Shown one piece after another: positions 25,868 to 33,673 of a stretch of DNA of 64,000 nt. Each line of letters opens with the position of its first letter. Position 1 is the first letter of the stretch. Below the pieces are notes generated by a model that had not been told where the DNA came from, ran no database searches, and was given only the letters and a program-made list of their open reading frames with translations. The translations under genes and the position numbers were made by a program. The DNA is from Ruminococcaceae bacterium UBA1375. Lineage in GTDB: Bacteria > Bacillota > Clostridia > Oscillospirales > Ruminococcaceae. The DNA lies in NCBI GenBank assembly GCA_002305795.1, contig DBRF01000010.1:1-64000 (forward strand), written 5' to 3'.

Positions 25868-26788
25868 TCAGCCTTCCGCACTGGTTTTCTTGGCGAAGCG
25901 GTTGCGCACTAAGCCGGCGCAGATGTTGATGATCAGCACCAGCACAATCAGTACCAGCGCAATGCCGAAGGCGTTATCGGTGTCGTTATTGGCAGTATAA
26001 CGCAGGTACATTTCCACCGTCAAGGTGGCGCCGGACTGCATGGTGTGTCCGAAGAAGTCGCTGACCATATTGGAGCCGCTGCCTGCGGTAAAGATCAGCG
26101 CCGCACTTTCGCCCACGATACGGCCGATGGCCAGGATAACACCGGTGGCGATGCCGCCGATGGAGCTGGGCAGGATCACTGTGCGGATCATGTACCATTT
26201 GGTGGCGCCGATGCCCAGAGCACCGGAACGGTAGCTCAGAGGAACGGTTTTCAACGCTTCCTGGGCAGTTCTGGTAATGGTGGGGAGAATCATCAGGGTC
26301 AGGGTCAGGCATCCGCAGAGGATGGAGGTGCCCATGCCGCAGACGTTCCCGAAGAACACCATGCCGAACAAACCAAACAAGATGGAGGGGATGCCGGACA
26401 GAGTCTCGGTGGTAAACTCAATGATCTTCACCAGTTTCCCGGGCTTGGCGTATTCATTCAGGAAGATGGCGCTGCCCACGCCCAGAGGAGTGGCGATTAA
26501 CAGGGTGATTACAATGATATAAAGGGTATTGATGATGTTGGGCAGAATGCCATAGGTGCCTTGCAGGAAGGAGCGCTGTCCAATGATGAAGTTGGGGTTG
26601 GCAATCAGCACAGGCACACCCCGGATTACCACATAGATAATAATGCCGGCAATCAAAGCCACAGCGATGAAGGCGCAGATAATAATCAACACCCGCAGCA
26701 CCATGTCGCTGGTGCGCTTTTTCTTTTTCAAGATGGAGAAATCATTGCTCAAATTGTTGTGCAACGCAACGGCAGTTTGGGTACTCAT
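25868..26788 (-). CDS. pstA: Phosphate ABC transporter permease PstA
   Basis: 306 residues with six membrane segments. Landmarks are LSGIPSILFGLFGMVFFG and the coupling EALKTVPLSYRSGALGIGAT, then IGRIVGESAALIFTAG. The first 30 residues are a charged cytoplasmic extension. It overlaps pstC by 4 nt (ATGA), as expected for a co-translated pair of channel subunits. Confidence 0.95.
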   Translation of the reverse strand: MSTQTAVALHNNLSNDFSILKKKKRTSDMVLRVLIIICAFIAVALIAGIIIYVVIRGVPVLIANPNFIIGQRSFLQGTYGILPNIINTLYIIVITLLIATPLGVGSAIFLNEYAKPGKLVKIIEFTTETLSGIPSILFGLFGMVFFGNVCGMGTSILCGCLTLTLMILPTITRTAQEALKTVPLSYRSGALGIGATKWYMIRTVILPSSIGGIATGVILAIGRIVGESAALIFTAGSGSNMVSDFFGHTMQSGATLTVEMYLRYTANNDTDNAFGIALVLIVLVLIINICAGLVRNRFAKKTSAEG

Positions 26789-27747
26789 TCCTTCTCCACC
26801 CCTTTCTTCAAGACAACGTTCACCAGTACGTTGATAATCATGATGAATACAAACAGCACCAAGCCGATGGTAAACAGCACCTCACGGTGCAGGCCGGAAG
26901 AATAGCTCATTTCCGACACGATACCGGTGGTGAGGAAACGCACCGAGTTAAAAGGGAAAGGCACATTGGCCACGTTGCCGCAAACCATCACCACTGCCAT
27001 GGCTTCGCCCAAGGCACGGCCGATACCCAGCACCACGCCGGTGAGGATACCGCTTTTCGCCGCAGGAATGGTGACCTTGAAGATGGTCTGAATCTTGCTG
27101 GCGCCCAGAGCCAGGGAAGAAGCCCGATAGTTCTGAGGCACTGCCCGGAGGGAGGATTCACTGACGTTGATCACGGTGGGCAGAATCATAATGGCCAGCA
27201 CCAGAATGGCAGAAATCAGGTTCTTGCCGCCGGTCATCTGGTGGTTCGGGTCATTGGCAAAGATGGCCGCTTCAATGTCATACATCAGCGGACAGAGGAT
27301 GATGGCGCCCAGCAGGCCGTATACCACGCTGGGGATGCCGGCCAGCAGTTCCACACAGGGCCGCACAATATTGGCCACCTTGGTGTTGGCGATTTCCGCC
27401 AAAAACACCGCAGCCAGCAGGCCGATGGGAACGCCGATGCAGATGGCCAGGGCAGTGCCGAAGATACTGGCCAGAATCAGGTAAGCGATACCAAAGCTAG
27501 GATCATCTGCAGTGGGACTCCAAACTGTACCGAAAAGAATATCCAGAATGCCCACCTTGCCCAAAGCAGGGGCACCGGACGCAATCAAATAAATCGTAAT
27601 CGCCGCTACTGCCAGAATGGCGACAATGCCACAGACAAAGAAGATGATAGTAGCAGTTCGTTCAATGGCCTTCCGGGATTGGTTGACCCCCAGAATGGTG
27701 GTCTTACCGGAAGGAGCCACAGCCGGGTTGCTAGACTTGACTTTCAT
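26785..27747 (-). CDS. pstC: Phosphate ABC transporter permease PstC
   Basis: 320 residues with six membrane segments. Landmarks are LLAGIPSVVYGLLGAIILC, the coupling ESSLRAVPQNYRASSLALGA and VLGIGRALGEAMAVVMVCGN, all standard PstC. Its gene lies about 120 bp after pstS and directly before pstA. Confidence 0.95.
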   Translation of the reverse strand: MKVKSSNPAVAPSGKTTILGVNQSRKAIERTATIIFFVCGIVAILAVAAITIYLIASGAPALGKVGILDILFGTVWSPTADDPSFGIAYLILASIFGTALAICIGVPIGLLAAVFLAEIANTKVANIVRPCVELLAGIPSVVYGLLGAIILCPLMYDIEAAIFANDPNHQMTGGKNLISAILVLAIMILPTVINVSESSLRAVPQNYRASSLALGASKIQTIFKVTIPAAKSGILTGVVLGIGRALGEAMAVVMVCGNVANVPFPFNSVRFLTTGIVSEMSYSSGLHREVLFTIGLVLFVFIMIINVLVNVVLKKGVEKE

Positions 27748-27864
27748 GGTCGGCTCCTTTTCCTTTTGCTTCCCTTATTCCGCTCAAAACAGCCGGGAGA
27801 GTAGATCTACCGGCTGTTTGAACAAAGTCGAGAATCTTTTTTTGTTAGGTGAATGTGCCTTGGC

Positions 27865-28740
27865 TTACTCAGCGGAAGGACCGTCCACAGTGATCAAACC
27901 AACCTGGCTGACCACTTCCTGGCCCTGTTCAGAGTACACGAACTCGAAGAAAGCCTGAACCAGTTCGCTCTGTTCAGAGATTTCTCCATTGGTAGCCATC
28001 ACGAAGGGACGCTGCAGGGCGTAAGTACCGGCAGTGATGTTTTCTTCGGTGGCATCCACGCCGTCGATCTGGATGGACTTCACAGTGTCGTCCAGGGCAT
28101 CCAGGGACAGGTAGCCGATGGCGCCTTCGGTGGAGGAAACGGTGGTAGCTACGCCGCCGGTGGAGTCAAGCTCCTGAGCGTAAGCGCAGGCATCTTCCAC
28201 ACCCAGCAGTTCTTCAAAAGCGCTCCGAGTGCCGGAACCGGATTCACGGCCGACCACAACGATGGCCATGTCGGGGCCGCCAACTTCGCTCCAGTTGGTG
28301 ACTTCGCCGGTGTAGATCTGCTTGAGCTGATCCTGGGTCAGGTTGGTCACGTCGTTTGCGGGGTTCACCACAACAGCGATGCCGTCGATAGCAACCACGT
28401 TTTCCACAATGCCTTCTGCCTTTTCTTCATCGGTCAGAGCACGGGAAGCGTTGCCGATGTCCACAGTGCCGGCGGTCACAGCTTCGATGCCTGCGCCGGA
28501 ACCGGTGAACTGAGCGTCAATGGTCACGTTGGGATAAACTTCCGGGAACACTTCCTGGAGAGCCTGGCACAGGTTCTGCATACTGGTGGAACCGGTCATG
28601 GTGATGGTTCCGCTCAGGTTGGTGTTGCCGCCTTCAGAGGTGCCGCTGGTGGTGGTGCCGTTGTTGGAGCAGCCGGTGAAAGCAACCGCAGCCATAGCGC
28701 CACACATAGCCAGAGCCAGAATTTTTTTCATGTGTTTCAT
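27865..28740 (-). CDS. pstS: Phosphate-binding lipoprotein PstS
   Basis: 291 residues from the ATG at 28740. The longer frame to 29013 is rejected because it crosses the promoter. A lipoprotein signal, KKILALAMCGAMAAVAF then TGC, is followed by ITMTGSTSMQNLCQALQEVF, FTGSGAGIEAVTAGTVDIGN and VGRESGSGTRSAFEELLG, the phosphate-contacting loops of PstS. First gene of the operon, behind the Pho box. Confidence 0.95.
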   Translation of the reverse strand: MKHMKKILALAMCGAMAAVAFTGCSNNGTTTSGTSEGGNTNLSGTITMTGSTSMQNLCQALQEVFPEVYPNVTIDAQFTGSGAGIEAVTAGTVDIGNASRALTDEEKAEGIVENVVAIDGIAVVVNPANDVTNLTQDQLKQIYTGEVTNWSEVGGPDMAIVVVGRESGSGTRSAFEELLGVEDACAYAQELDSTGGVATTVSSTEGAIGYLSLDALDDTVKSIQIDGVDATEENITAGTYALQRPFVMATNGEISEQSELVQAFFEFVYSEQGQEVVSQVGLITVDGPSAE

Positions 28741-28797
28741 TGTAATTCCATCTCCTGCTTCATTTTTGATTTTGGTTTTGTCCTTTCGACAATGCTG

Positions 28798-28825
28798 AGT
28801 ATACCGGTTTTCGGGCCGGTGTGAA
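28798..28825 (-). promoter_or_regulatory. pstS promoter
   Basis: Minus strand -35 TTCACA (28825-28820), 16 bp, -10 TATACT (28803-28798). The spacer contains a short CCGG/CCGG inverted repeat. Confidence 0.65.
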
Positions 28826-28835
28826 ACCATAAAGC

Positions 28836-28863
28836 AGTAAGACTTTTGTAAAATCCATGTAAA
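28836..28863 (-). promoter_or_regulatory. Pho box (direct repeats for the phosphate response regulator)
   Basis: Minus strand TTTACA (28863-28858), TTTACA (28852-28847) and CTTACT (28841-28836), repeated with an exact 11-bp period, resemble the TTAACA-type half sites of Gram-positive PhoP boxes. They lie just upstream of the pstS promoter. Confidence 0.7.
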
Positions 28864-29296
28864 GTCCACAGGAAATCCCGGCGGAAATGCAAAATACAAG
28901 CAAACTATTGGTGGATTTTGTGATATTTCAACAGAAATCCTTTCAGTGCCATCCGGTTTCCTTTTTTGGAGAATCCGATTTTGCAGGGATTGGCCAAACT
29001 GGCTGGGTTGCAAAAGGGTAAAAGCAAGTAAAAATACATTTCCAACCTTTTAAAGCAAAAAGCATTGCTTTCAACTTGTCGAAAAAAGTTCCAGATGTTT
29101 CCGGATTGACCCGCCCTCGGCTCTACGCCGTTGGGCGGACGGATTCCGGTTTGTTGTTTCCACAACTTTTTTAAACAATAGGGCAGAAGAAAGAGTTTTC
29201 GGGATAAAACAATCTCCATTGCGGGGGCTTTGCCCCCTGCACCCCCACCAGCCTTTGAAAAGGCTGGACCTAAACTTTACTTTTTCTACAATCTGC
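28864..29296. other. Intergenic region with palindromic repeat modules; no gene
   Basis: No credible coding frame is seen over about 430 bp; the minus-strand open frames here lack ribosome binding sites and cross repeats. The region holds one copy of a 20-bp repeat (29052-29071), a GGGGGC TTT GCCCCC hairpin followed by a short C-rich run (about 29222-29246), and CCAGCCTTT/AAAGGCTGG (about 29249-29266). The modules resemble dispersed intergenic palindromes of this bacterial group. Confidence 0.5.
29052..29071. repeat. 20-bp repeat, copy 1
   Basis: Exactly repeated at 29297-29316. It is partly palindromic (AAAGCA ... TGCTTT) and ends in TTGCTT. Confidence 0.75.
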
Positions 29297-29316
29297 AAAG
29301 CAAAAAGCATTGCTTT
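29297..29316. repeat. 20-bp repeat, copy 2, supplying a -35 element
   Basis: Identical to 29052-29071. Its TTGCTT (29310-29315) is correctly spaced (17 bp) from a TATACT and so doubles as the -35 of the aldo/keto reductase promoter. Confidence 0.7.
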
Positions 29317-29338
29317 TTCCCTTTTCTTCCGATATACT
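29310..29338 (+). promoter_or_regulatory. Promoter of the aldo/keto reductase gene
   Basis: -35 TTGCTT (29310-29315), 17 bp, -10 TATACT (29333-29338); AAAGGAG precedes the ATG at 29384. Confidence 0.7.
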
Positions 29339-29383
29339 GAGAATAAAAAGAAGGTTACATGAAAAACTGGAAAGGAGTCTTTT

Positions 29384-30358
29384 ATGCAGTATCGTAAATT
29401 GGGAAAATGGGGCATCAAGCTCAGCGAAATCGCTTTGGGCAGCTGGATGACCGACCTGACCGGCACCGCCGCCTGCGACACCGCCAAGGCTACCTTAAAG
29501 CTGGCTTTTGACAAGGGGGTCAACTTTTTCGATTGTGCCGACGCCTACAGCGGCGGTGCGGCGGAACGGTTTTTGGGCAGCTTATTAAAGGAGTATCCCC
29601 GACATTCCTATGTGGTATCCAGCAAGGTGTTCTTCCCCATGGGCCCCGGCCCCAATGACGGCGGCCTGTCCCGGAAACACATTGTGGAGCAGCTGGACCA
29701 ATCCCTAATAAACATGGGGTTGGATTACCTGGATTTGTACTTCTGCCACCGCCCCGACCCGGACACCCCCATTGAAGAAACCATCCGCACCTTGGATGAT
29801 ATGGTGCAGGCAGGCAAAATCCTGTACTACGGGGTCAGCGAATGGACCCCGGCCCAGATTGCCGAGGCCCTGGGGGTGGTGGAATACTACAAGCTCCGTC
29901 CGTTGGCGGTGATTCAGCCCCAGTACCACATGATGGACCGGTTCATTGAGGATGAAATCATGGGGCTGTGCGAACGAAACGGCGTGGGCATCACCTGTTT
30001 CTCCCCCCTAAGCCAGGGATTGCTCACCGGCAAGTACCGCAAAGGGCAGCCCATTCCGGAAGGGAGCCGAGCCACCCATCAGGCGGACAAGCAGATCAAC
30101 AATATGCTCACCGAAGAAAACCTGAACAAGGTGGAGCAGCTGCTGGAGGTAGCGGATCAGCTGGGGGTCAGCCTGGCAGTGCTGGCGCTGAGCTGGATTT
30201 TGCGGAAAAACTGCGTCACCAGCGTCATCACCGGGGCCAGCCGTCCGGAACAGCTGGAAAAGAACCTGGCGGCCAGCGGCTTCGTGATTCCGGAGGACGC
30301 TTTGGCGGAAATTGAAAAAATCCTGGATTACCGCCCCAACATCCGCCGGATTGGATAA
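29384..30358 (+). CDS. Aldo/keto reductase (K+-channel beta subunit-like)
   Basis: 324 residues, a full TIM-barrel AKR. The N-terminus YRKLGKWGIKLSEIALGSW, the catalytic Asp/Tyr in FFDCADAYSGGAAERFLG, the Lys in VVSSKVFFPMG, the His in LDLYFCHRPDPDTP, and TCFSPLSQGLLTGKYRKG with SVITGASRPEQL (NADPH site) are as in the Kv-beta/YhdN group. It reduces aldehydes or ketones with NADPH; the natural substrate is unknown. Monocistronic, with its own promoter and terminator. Confidence 0.9.
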   Translation: MQYRKLGKWGIKLSEIALGSWMTDLTGTAACDTAKATLKLAFDKGVNFFDCADAYSGGAAERFLGSLLKEYPRHSYVVSSKVFFPMGPGPNDGGLSRKHIVEQLDQSLINMGLDYLDLYFCHRPDPDTPIEETIRTLDDMVQAGKILYYGVSEWTPAQIAEALGVVEYYKLRPLAVIQPQYHMMDRFIEDEIMGLCERNGVGITCFSPLSQGLLTGKYRKGQPIPEGSRATHQADKQINNMLTEENLNKVEQLLEVADQLGVSLAVLALSWILRKNCVTSVITGASRPEQLEKNLAASGFVIPEDALAEIEKILDYRPNIRRIG

Positions 30359-30375
30359 GGTAAAAAATAAAATTG

Positions 30376-30418
30376 AAATTCCCGCTGGAGGAACTTTTTC
30401 CAAAGCGGGAATTTTTTG
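30376..30418 (+). terminator. Terminator of the aldo/keto reductase gene
   Basis: Perfect stem AAATTCCCGCT / AGCGGGAATTT followed by TTTTT. Confidence 0.8.
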
Positions 30419-30541
30419 GTGCCAATGCCGGATAACTGGCGGCCTGGGGGAAACAATTTATCCAAACAAAACCAGAATATCCAAAAAGAAAGCAATTAAC
30501 TGGCTAAAGTTGTCTCTGATATTTCAACGGCGGCGGCTCAC

Positions 30542-30548
30542 AATACTA
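30542..30548 (+). promoter_or_regulatory. Possible forespore sigma-factor -10 of the SASP gene
   Basis: AATACTA resembles the sigma-G -10 (CATACTA), with TGATAT about 19 bp upstream as a poor -35. Proposed mainly because SASP genes are sigma-G dependent. Confidence 0.3.
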
Positions 30549-30605
30549 CTGCAAACGCAGCCACAGGACGGTTCCATCCAAACATTTTGAAAGGAGTTCA
30601 TTCAC

Positions 30606-30809
30606 ATGAGCAACACGAAGAGTTCCAACAATCTGGTGGTCCCCTCCGCACGGGAAGCGATGAACAAGTTTAAGATGGAAGCTGCCAACGAAGTTGGGGT
30701 AAACCTGAAGCAGGGCTACAACGGCGACCTCACCTCCCGGGAAGCCGGCAGCGTGGGCGGCCAGATGGTCAAGAAAATGATCGAACAGTACGAAAGCAAT
30801 CTGAAATAA
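30606..30809 (+). CDS. Alpha/beta-type small acid-soluble spore protein
   Basis: 67 residues. The N-terminal half ends with NLVVPSAREAMNKFKMEAAN, containing the germination protease cleavage region (KMEAANEVG). The C-terminal half has LKQGYNGDLTSREAGSVGGQ, then MVKKMIEQYE, the DNA-binding signature of alpha/beta SASPs. These proteins coat spore DNA in the A-form and protect it from UV and heat, and are degraded at germination. Preceded by AAAGGAG; monocistronic. Confidence 0.97.
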   Translation: MSNTKSSNNLVVPSAREAMNKFKMEAANEVGVNLKQGYNGDLTSREAGSVGGQMVKKMIEQYESNLK

Positions 30810-30824
30810 TTGCTGCAAAGGAAA

Positions 30825-30863
30825 GGGACGGGAACCAAAAATCGGTTCCTGTCCCCTCTTTTT
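30825..30863 (+). terminator. Terminator of the SASP gene
   Basis: Stem GGGACGGGAACC (30825-30836) / GGTTCCtGTCCC (30844-30855), then a T-rich run. Confidence 0.8.
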
Positions 30864-30873
30864 GAATTTCGAC

Positions 30874-30902
30874 TTGCTTTTTCAAAGAATTCATCGTATA
30901 AT
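30874..30902 (+). promoter_or_regulatory. Promoter of the Crh-like gene
   Basis: -35 TTGCTT (30874-30879), 17 bp, perfect -10 TATAAT (30897-30902). Confidence 0.75.
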
Positions 30903-30929
30903 ACTTAAAAAAACACGGAGGTAGCAGCT

Positions 30930-31208
30930 ATGCAGCCTAAAATGTTCGTCACTCTGCACTCCCCGGAAGAAATTCGGGATTTCTGCCGGTTCTGCAACCA
31001 ATTCGACGACGCCATTGATCTGCTCAGCGGACAGATGATCACCGACGCCAAATCTTTGATGGGGTCCTTGATGGTGGATTACTCCAAGCCCATTGAAGTG
31101 GTCTACCAATGTTACGATGATGTGGACAACTTCCTGGCCTTCAAAACGGCGGCGGAAGCCAAGTTCACCATCACTTATAAGGAACCTGCCCCCACCGGCG
31201 GCATATGA
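30930..31208 (+). CDS. HPr-like protein without the phosphocarrier histidine (Crh-like)
   Basis: 92 residues of HPr length. The central helix motif TDAKSLMGSLMVDYSKPIEV aligns with NLKSIMGVMSLGIAKG of HPr, keeping the regulatory serine (Ser42 here, Ser46 in HPr). The N-terminal GIHARPA segment carrying His15 is replaced by SPEEIRDFCRF, with no histidine. It therefore cannot pass phosphate in the PTS, but could be a regulatory partner like Bacillus Crh. Preceded by CGGAGGTAG and its own consensus promoter. The assignment rests on motif reading over about 50 residues. Confidence 0.7.
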   Translation: MQPKMFVTLHSPEEIRDFCRFCNQFDDAIDLLSGQMITDAKSLMGSLMVDYSKPIEVVYQCYDDVDNFLAFKTAAEAKFTITYKEPAPTGGI

Positions 31209-31242
31209 CCCGCTTTTCCCCCTGCCCTTGCGGCAGGGTTTT

Positions 31243-31908
31243 TTACTGCTCCATGGCGGTTTTCAGCTTTTTCATAATCCGCTTTTCCAGGCGGCTGATG
31301 TAACTTTGGCTGATGCCAATCTCGTCCGCCACCTGCTTTTGGGTCATCTCCTCCCCGCCTTCCAGGCCGAACCGCAGACAAATGATCTTCCGTTCCCGGG
31401 GATTCAGTCCCCCGATACATCGTCGAAGCTGCTGTTTTTCCGCTTCCCACTCCAGGTCCCGGTGGACGGTGTCCGGGTCGGTGCCCAGCACATCCCGCAG
31501 CAGCAGCTCGTTGCCGTCCCAGTCCATCTTCAGGGGTTCGTCAATGGAAAGTTCTCCCCGGCTGGAAGAGGCTTTCCGCAGAAACATTAAGATTTCATTT
31601 TCAATGCAGCGGGAAGCGTAGGTGGCCAGCTTAATCTTTTTTTCCGGGGAAAAGGTATTCACCGCCTTAATCAGCCCAATGGCACCGATAGAGATCAGGT
31701 CTTCCAGGTTGATGCCGGTGGAGTCAAACTTTTTGGCGATGTACACCACCAGCCGAAGATTGTGGGTAATCAGCCGCTCCCGGGCGGTTTCCGGACGCTG
31801 CTGCAACAGGGCAAAGGTCTCCTCCTCCTCTTCCCGGCTCAAGGGGGCAGGGAGAGAAACCGGCCCGTTGATGTAAAACAGCACTTCCGGCATCATGGTA
31901 AGTTCCAT
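31243..31908 (-). CDS. sigE: Sporulation sigma factor SigE (pro-sigma-E)
   Basis: 221 residues. A short pro-sequence ([20 protein letters not shown]) precedes region 2 ([48 protein letters not shown]). Region 4 is at the end ([20 protein letters not shown], then [19 protein letters not shown]). SigE is the early mother-cell sigma factor, released from the membrane by SpoIIGA cleavage after septation. It is the second gene of the spoIIG operon, 63 bp after spoIIGA. No sigG follows in this window, unlike the arrangement in Bacillus. Confidence 0.95.
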   Translation of the reverse strand: MELTMMPEVLFYINGPVSLPAPLSREEEEETFALLQQRPETARERLITHNLRLVVYIAKKFDSTGINLEDLISIGAIGLIKAVNTFSPEKKIKLATYASRCIENEILMFLRKASSSRGELSIDEPLKMDWDGNELLLRDVLGTDPDTVHRDLEWEAEKQQLRRCIGGLNPRERKIICLRFGLEGGEEMTQKQVADEIGISQSYISRLEKRIMKKLKTAMEQ

Positions 31909-31971
31909 TGCGTTCCCTTTCTGATGAGCGACTCATCAAATGACGTGAAAAATCCCCTGACTGAAGCGGGC

Positions 31972-32811
31972 TCACAGTTGTTCCCCGGCCAGCGCCTGGT
32001 ATTCTCTCCCTCCTAAGGGCTGGGGCGTCACTGCCACCAGCGCCCCTACCCGTTCCGTTTTTCCCTCCTTTAACAGCCACAGCCCCTCCGGCCGGAAGGT
32101 GCCCAGCAGGCCGGTTCCCCCTGCCGTGCGGATGGGAAGCACCCCGCAGCGCCGCTGCCAGTCCGAGCTTTGGATCTGCTCCGGGCGGCCCTGACTGAGG
32201 GCGTCCAGCACAGCGGAGGGCAGGCAGTTTTGCAGCACCTTTTGCTGCACCACCAGCACACTGCGGCCGGTAATGGGATCTTGGAGACGGTTGCCGGTGT
32301 CCACCAGGGCGGTGAACTCCACCTCCCGCTGTCCAGCTTTCAGCCGGAACCGCAATCGGTTGGCGGGCTTTTTCCGAAATTTTCCCACCAGCCACAGCAC
32401 CAAATAGCACCCGATGGTCACCAGCACCAGCACCACTGGTTCCACCGGAACATAATAAATCCCGCCCCGGCTGAGAGCGCCCAAGGGCGCCAGCCACTGG
32501 TCCAAAATCCCCAGCACCGCTCCCAACAGAAGGTTGCCGCCCCAAAAGCAGAGCAGCAGCCGCAGGGTTTCCCGTTTTCCGCCCCAGCCGTAACAGAGCA
32601 GCACCAACCCCAGGCTCACCGGGAGCTGCAGCAACAGCAGCAGCCACCCCGGCAGGGCCAACAGCAGCACCAGGCTGTACCCACCCGCCGCCAAAGCGGA
32701 AAGGGTCAGCCGCCACCGGGAAGTCTTCCGCCGGGCCAGCTTTCCCGCCGCCAGCAAAAACACCGCCCCGATTCCGGCATTGAGGAGCACCAGCACATCC
32801 AGATACAGCAA
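31972..32811 (-). CDS. spoIIGA: Sigma-E processing aspartic protease SpoIIGA
   Basis: 279 residues. Five hydrophobic segments occupy about residues 4-22, 36-57, 58-76, 85-103 and 122-143. The cytoplasmic C-terminal half has the retroviral-type aspartic protease motif FTALVDTGNRLQDPITGRSV with catalytic Asp171. SpoIIGA dimerises in the septal membrane and cleaves pro-sigma-E. First gene of the spoIIG operon, behind the 22-bp-spacer promoter. Confidence 0.93.
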   Translation of the reverse strand: MLYLDVLVLLNAGIGAVFLLAAGKLARRKTSRWRLTLSALAAGGYSLVLLLALPGWLLLLLQLPVSLGLVLLCYGWGGKRETLRLLLCFWGGNLLLGAVLGILDQWLAPLGALSRGGIYYVPVEPVVLVLVTIGCYLVLWLVGKFRKKPANRLRFRLKAGQREVEFTALVDTGNRLQDPITGRSVLVVQQKVLQNCLPSAVLDALSQGRPEQIQSSDWQRRCGVLPIRTAGGTGLLGTFRPEGLWLLKEGKTERVGALVAVTPQPLGGREYQALAGEQL

Positions 32812-32839
32812 TCCCGGCCCCTCCTTCCCTGGTGCATTC

Positions 32840-32875
32840 AGTCTACCAGAGAAGATGGGGCCGGGATTGTCAAAA
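32840..32875 (-). promoter_or_regulatory. spoIIG promoter with 22-bp spacer and overlapping 0A-like box
   Basis: Minus strand -35 TTGACA (32873-32868) and -10 TAGACT (32845-32840) are separated by exactly 22 bp, as in the Spo0A-dependent spoIIG promoter of Bacillus subtilis. The plus strand reads TTGTCAAAA (32867-32875) across the -35, one mismatch from the 0A-box core TTGTCGAA. A weaker TGTCGTT lies upstream at 32903-32909. Confidence 0.75.
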
Positions 32876-33076
32876 CACCTTTGGCAGAATCCGGGCGGGA
32901 CATGTCGTTTGTCCCTTCCCTTCGGGGGGAGAAAGTCCGGTTACCCAACATTCCGGCAGGTTTCACCAACTAAAATCGGCGAATCCGGGGCTTTTTTCCC
33001 CAATCCGGGGAGACGATTCTTTGTCTCCACCCCTGTCCTGAACAAAAGCAGGCTGTTTCTTCCCGCTTTTTCAAGA

Positions 33077-33433
33077 TCATTCCCCTTTTTCCAAGTCCAA
33101 GGCAGCCAGCAGGCCAGGCAGCTGCTCCGGGCGGCAGAGAGGCAGTTCCCCCCACTGTTTGGTCAAAAGCGCCACCTGCCGCCGTCCGGCGGGGGTCAGG
33201 CCCAGGTCCAGCAGCCAAAAGTTGGGCTCTTCTCGCTTCCAGAAGGGCTGTCGCCAATACACCCCGGCAAGCTGGAGGGACAGTTCTTCTGCATCTCCCC
33301 ACACCGGAACCAGCACCGGCAGCCGGGCAGATTCCTCCTTCATCAGCCAACGTCCCAACAGCCACACCACTCCCACCGATGCCGCCGCCGCACCCAGCAC
33401 CGCCAAAATGCTCCACACCAGTTCCATTGCCAT
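33077..33433 (-). CDS. Membrane-anchored protein of unknown function
   Basis: 118 residues. An N-terminal membrane segment (about 5-27, LVWSILAVLGAAAASVGVVW) is followed by a soluble part with LPVLVPVWGDAEELSLQLAG, YWRQPFWKREEPNFWLLDL and GLTPAGRRQVALLTKQWGEL. Product size, anchor and position next to spoIIGA suggest a cell-envelope or sporulation-associated role, but no family is recognised. The frame is open and coding-like. There is no clear partner gene; it is upstream of the spoIIG promoter on the same strand. Confidence 0.55.
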   Translation of the reverse strand: MAMELVWSILAVLGAAAASVGVVWLLGRWLMKEESARLPVLVPVWGDAEELSLQLAGVYWRQPFWKREEPNFWLLDLGLTPAGRRQVALLTKQWGELPLCRPEQLPGLLAALDLEKGE

Positions 33434-33461
33434 CCCCCGCAGTCATGGTGATCTTCTTCAC

Positions 33462-33475
33462 TACACTACAGTGTA
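33462..33475. promoter_or_regulatory. Short inverted repeat, possible operator
   Basis: TACACT-AC-AGTGTA, perfect 6-bp arms about 30 bp upstream of the 33077-33433 gene start and 200 bp upstream of the aminotransferase gene. No regulator is assigned. The rest of 33434-33611 shows nothing recognisable. Confidence 0.3.
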
Positions 33476-33611
33476 TGCCATAGCCCGGTTTCGGTGCCGG
33501 ACCTCTTTGACTTACGATGCCGAATTTACCGGCAAAATCACGGATATACTTTCAAAAATCATAAAAAAACGAGGAAATCTTCTAAATTTTTGCAGGAAGC
33601 AAAAAAGAAAC

Positions 33612-33640
33612 TTGCAAAATAAATAACCTGGGAGTATAAT
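33612..33640 (+). promoter_or_regulatory. Promoter of the aminotransferase gene
   Basis: -35 TTGCAA (33612-33617), 17 bp, perfect -10 TATAAT (33635-33640); AAGGAGGAGG precedes the ATG at 33674. Confidence 0.8.
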
Positions 33641-33673
33641 AACTTCTGTGAAAATGAAGGAGGAGGTTCCCCG

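Noticed and set aside
29071..29523. A 150-codon minus-strand frame over the repeat region and the aldo/keto reductase start
   Set aside because: It is antisense to the reductase start and passes through palindromic repeats; no ribosome binding site.
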